A DNA stretch of 5,964 nucleotides, taken from Actinomycetospora sp. GTDB lineage: Bacteria > Actinomycetota > Actinomycetes > Mycobacteriales > Pseudonocardiaceae. The notes under the pieces were generated by a model. That model ran no database searches, had not been told where the DNA came from, and saw nothing but the letters and a program-made list of their open reading frames with translations. A program made the translations under genes and the position numbers. The stretch covers positions 1 to 5,964 of the forward strand of contig JAICLN010000268.1 in the NCBI GenBank assembly GCA_025925615.1, written 5' to 3'. This document shows positions 4,729-5,964 of the stretch, one piece after another. The stretch's first letter is position 1. Each line of letters opens with the position of its first letter.

Positions 4729-5964
4729 GGGCAGGGATCGCCGCACCGCATCCAGTTCGGGCGCGAGGAACCCCGCCGGCACGCCGTGTCCGCCGGCCCC
4801 CTCCGCCAGCGCGGCCAGCTCGGCGGTGACCGCGCCGGCCCGCGCCGGGGTCACCGGTGTCGACGACTCGCCGCCGTCGACCGCCCAGCACGTGGCGAGG
4901 ACCTGGTGGGCCAGCCGCCTGGTCGTGTCCAGCGCCGGCCACCACACGGTCGCCTGCGCGCCTCGCCCGCCCGGGAGCGCCAGGTCACCGACCTGGTGCG
5001 CGTCGGCCAGCGCCAGCGCGTCCCGGTCGAGGTCCCGCCGCGCCTCCCGGGCCGCGAGGGTCGCCGTCGTGCGGTCGACGAGGTGCGGGACGACGCGGGC
5101 CGCGTCGCGCAACGTGCCCGCGACCAGGTCCGGCGGCGCCGGCTGCGCGGCACCGGGCCGGACGAGCAGGAACACCACGACGGCGAGGGCACACCCGACC
5201 GCGGTGTCCACGCCCCGGGCCAGGAGGAATTCGCCGAGGTCGGAGGGGTGGCCGCCGCTGCCGATGGTCAGTGCGAGCGGGGTGATGACCACGACGCCGA
5301 GGGCGTAGTTCCGGGGCATCGTGAGCTGGACCGCGCCCTGCAGCACGGCCACCGTCACGGCCAGCCCCACCCCGGCGGGCTGCGCCGCGAGCACGGCCGC
5401 GGCGAGCAGGAGACCGAGCCAGGTGCCGAGCAACCGCTGCGTCGCCCGCTCGAGGGTCCCGGCCCAGCTGAGGCCCTGGCAGAGCACCAGCACCGTCGCG
5501 GCGACCGCCCAGTAGGCGTGGTCGAGCCCGACCGTGGCCCCGAGGGCCCCGGCGAGCAGCGCCCCGAGACCCACCCGGACGAGCACCACACGCCACGGCG
5601 ATCCGGCGGCGAGCACCTCGTGGGCCGCCCGCACCGGGCCGGGAGCGCCGAGGGGGACGTCGGCGGGGCCGAGGCGGGCGGCCACCGGCGGCGGATGGGC
5701 GACCTCGCCCGGGACGGCATGCAGCCGCTCCGCCGCGGACGGGTCGAGCGCGCGGCCCTCGTCATGGGCCCGGACGGCGTCGGCGAGCACGCCGTGGACC
5801 TCGAGACCGATCGCCCGGAGCCGCTCGAGGGTCCCGTCGGGACGGGCGGCGGCGGGCTGGCGTCCGACCAGCACGACCCAGCACCGGTGCATGGCCCGCG
5901 CCGCCCGGTCGCGCGCGGCGACGTAGTCCCCGCCGTCCTCCGAGCGGCCCAGGGCATCGACGAG
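4711..5964 (-). CDS. FUSC-family membrane protein, C-terminal part (cut by right window edge)
   Basis: The frame stays open to the last base, giving 417 visible residues plus a TAG stop, so the true N-terminus is outside the window. An internal ATG at 5890-5892 is probably not the start, since coding-like sequence continues before it. Numbering from the edge, residues 1-120 are a mostly soluble segment and 125-270 are a bundle of about six membrane helices. The bundle contains RLLGTWLG (177-184) and RNYALGVVVITPLALT (218-233), the latter a hallmark of the FUSC/fusaric-acid-resistance-like family. Residues 275-417 are a soluble, probably helical tail. Whole family members usually carry another membrane bundle before this part. 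Relatives include AaeB, which exports p-hydroxybenzoate, and fusaric acid exporters, but many actinobacterial members are uncharacterised. Export of an aromatic acid linked to the nearby P450 pathway is possible but is inference from proximity only. Confidence 0.85.
   Translation of the reverse strand, partial: LVDALGRSEDGGDYVAARDRAARAMHRCWVVLVGRQPAAARPDGTLERLRAIGLEVHGVLADAVRAHDEGRALDPSAAERLHAVPGEVAHPPPVAARLGPADVPLGAPGPVRAAHEVLAAGSPWRVVLVRVGLGALLAGALGATVGLDHAYWAVAATVLVLCQGLSWAGTLERATQRLLGTWLGLLLAAAVLAAQPAGVGLAVTVAVLQGAVQLTMPRNYALGVVVITPLALTIGSGGHPSDLGEFLLARGVDTAVGCALAVVVFLLVRPGAAQPAPPDLVAGTLRDAARVVPHLVDRTTATLAAREARRDLDRDALALADAHQVGDLALPGGRGAQATVWWPALDTTRRLAHQVLATCWAVDGGESSTPVTPARAGAVTAELAALAEGAGGHGVPAGFLAPELDAVRRSLPRGSER

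Noticed and set aside
4723..4732. Terminator hairpin GCCC-ct-GGGC between the convergent genes
   Set aside because: The loop is only two bases, the stem is four pairs, it lies inside the FUSC coding end, and no U tract follows.
4711..5892. Treating the FUSC gene as complete with a start at 5892
   Set aside because: The frame remains open for 24 more codons to the window edge, and family members normally have a longer N-terminal part. The internal Met is probably not the start.

Overview
The window is very GC-rich, and its genes use G or C at almost every third codon position. In the 63-codon gene at 4507-4698, only one codon ends in A or T. This codon use, the gene families present and the AGGAGG-type ribosome binding sites suggest a high-GC actinobacterium. 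A Pseudonocardia-like relative is my guess from gene style; no marker gene here proves it.

Left and centre (1-4358): five genes all read on the minus strand. In transcription order they are a NiCoT-family nickel/cobalt permease (4358-3273), an IclR-family regulator (3245-2499), a phthalate-dioxygenase-reductase-type flavin/[2Fe-2S] oxidoreductase (2420-1467), a cytochrome P450 (1457-252), and the first 19 codons of an FAD-dependent aromatic hydroxylase (59 to beyond the left edge). The reductase and P450 are separated by only 9 bases and form a two-component monooxygenase. The P450 resembles the CYP199A family and keeps, at matching spacing, the residues I recall as lining the para-substituted-benzoate pocket of CYP199A4. 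The likely chemistry is oxidation, such as O-demethylation, of a para-substituted aromatic acid like 4-methoxybenzoate. The IclR protein is the probable local regulator. The FAD hydroxylase may act on a downstream phenolic product, but too little of it is visible to say.

Right (4507-5964): a small two-helix membrane protein of unknown function (4507-4698, plus strand) is divergent from the permease across a 148-base gap. It converges on a FUSC-family membrane protein (minus strand, stop at 4711) whose reading frame is open to the right edge, so that gene is cut by the window. FUSC relatives include exporters of aromatic acids, a possible but unproven link to the P450 module.

I saw no RNA genes, insertion sequences, CRISPR arrays or phage genes. 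The most interesting part is the pairing of a CYP199A-like P450 with a single PDR-type reductase instead of the usual ferredoxin plus ferredoxin reductase. A 1,375-codon open frame on the plus strand across 225-4352 is explained as a frame artefact.
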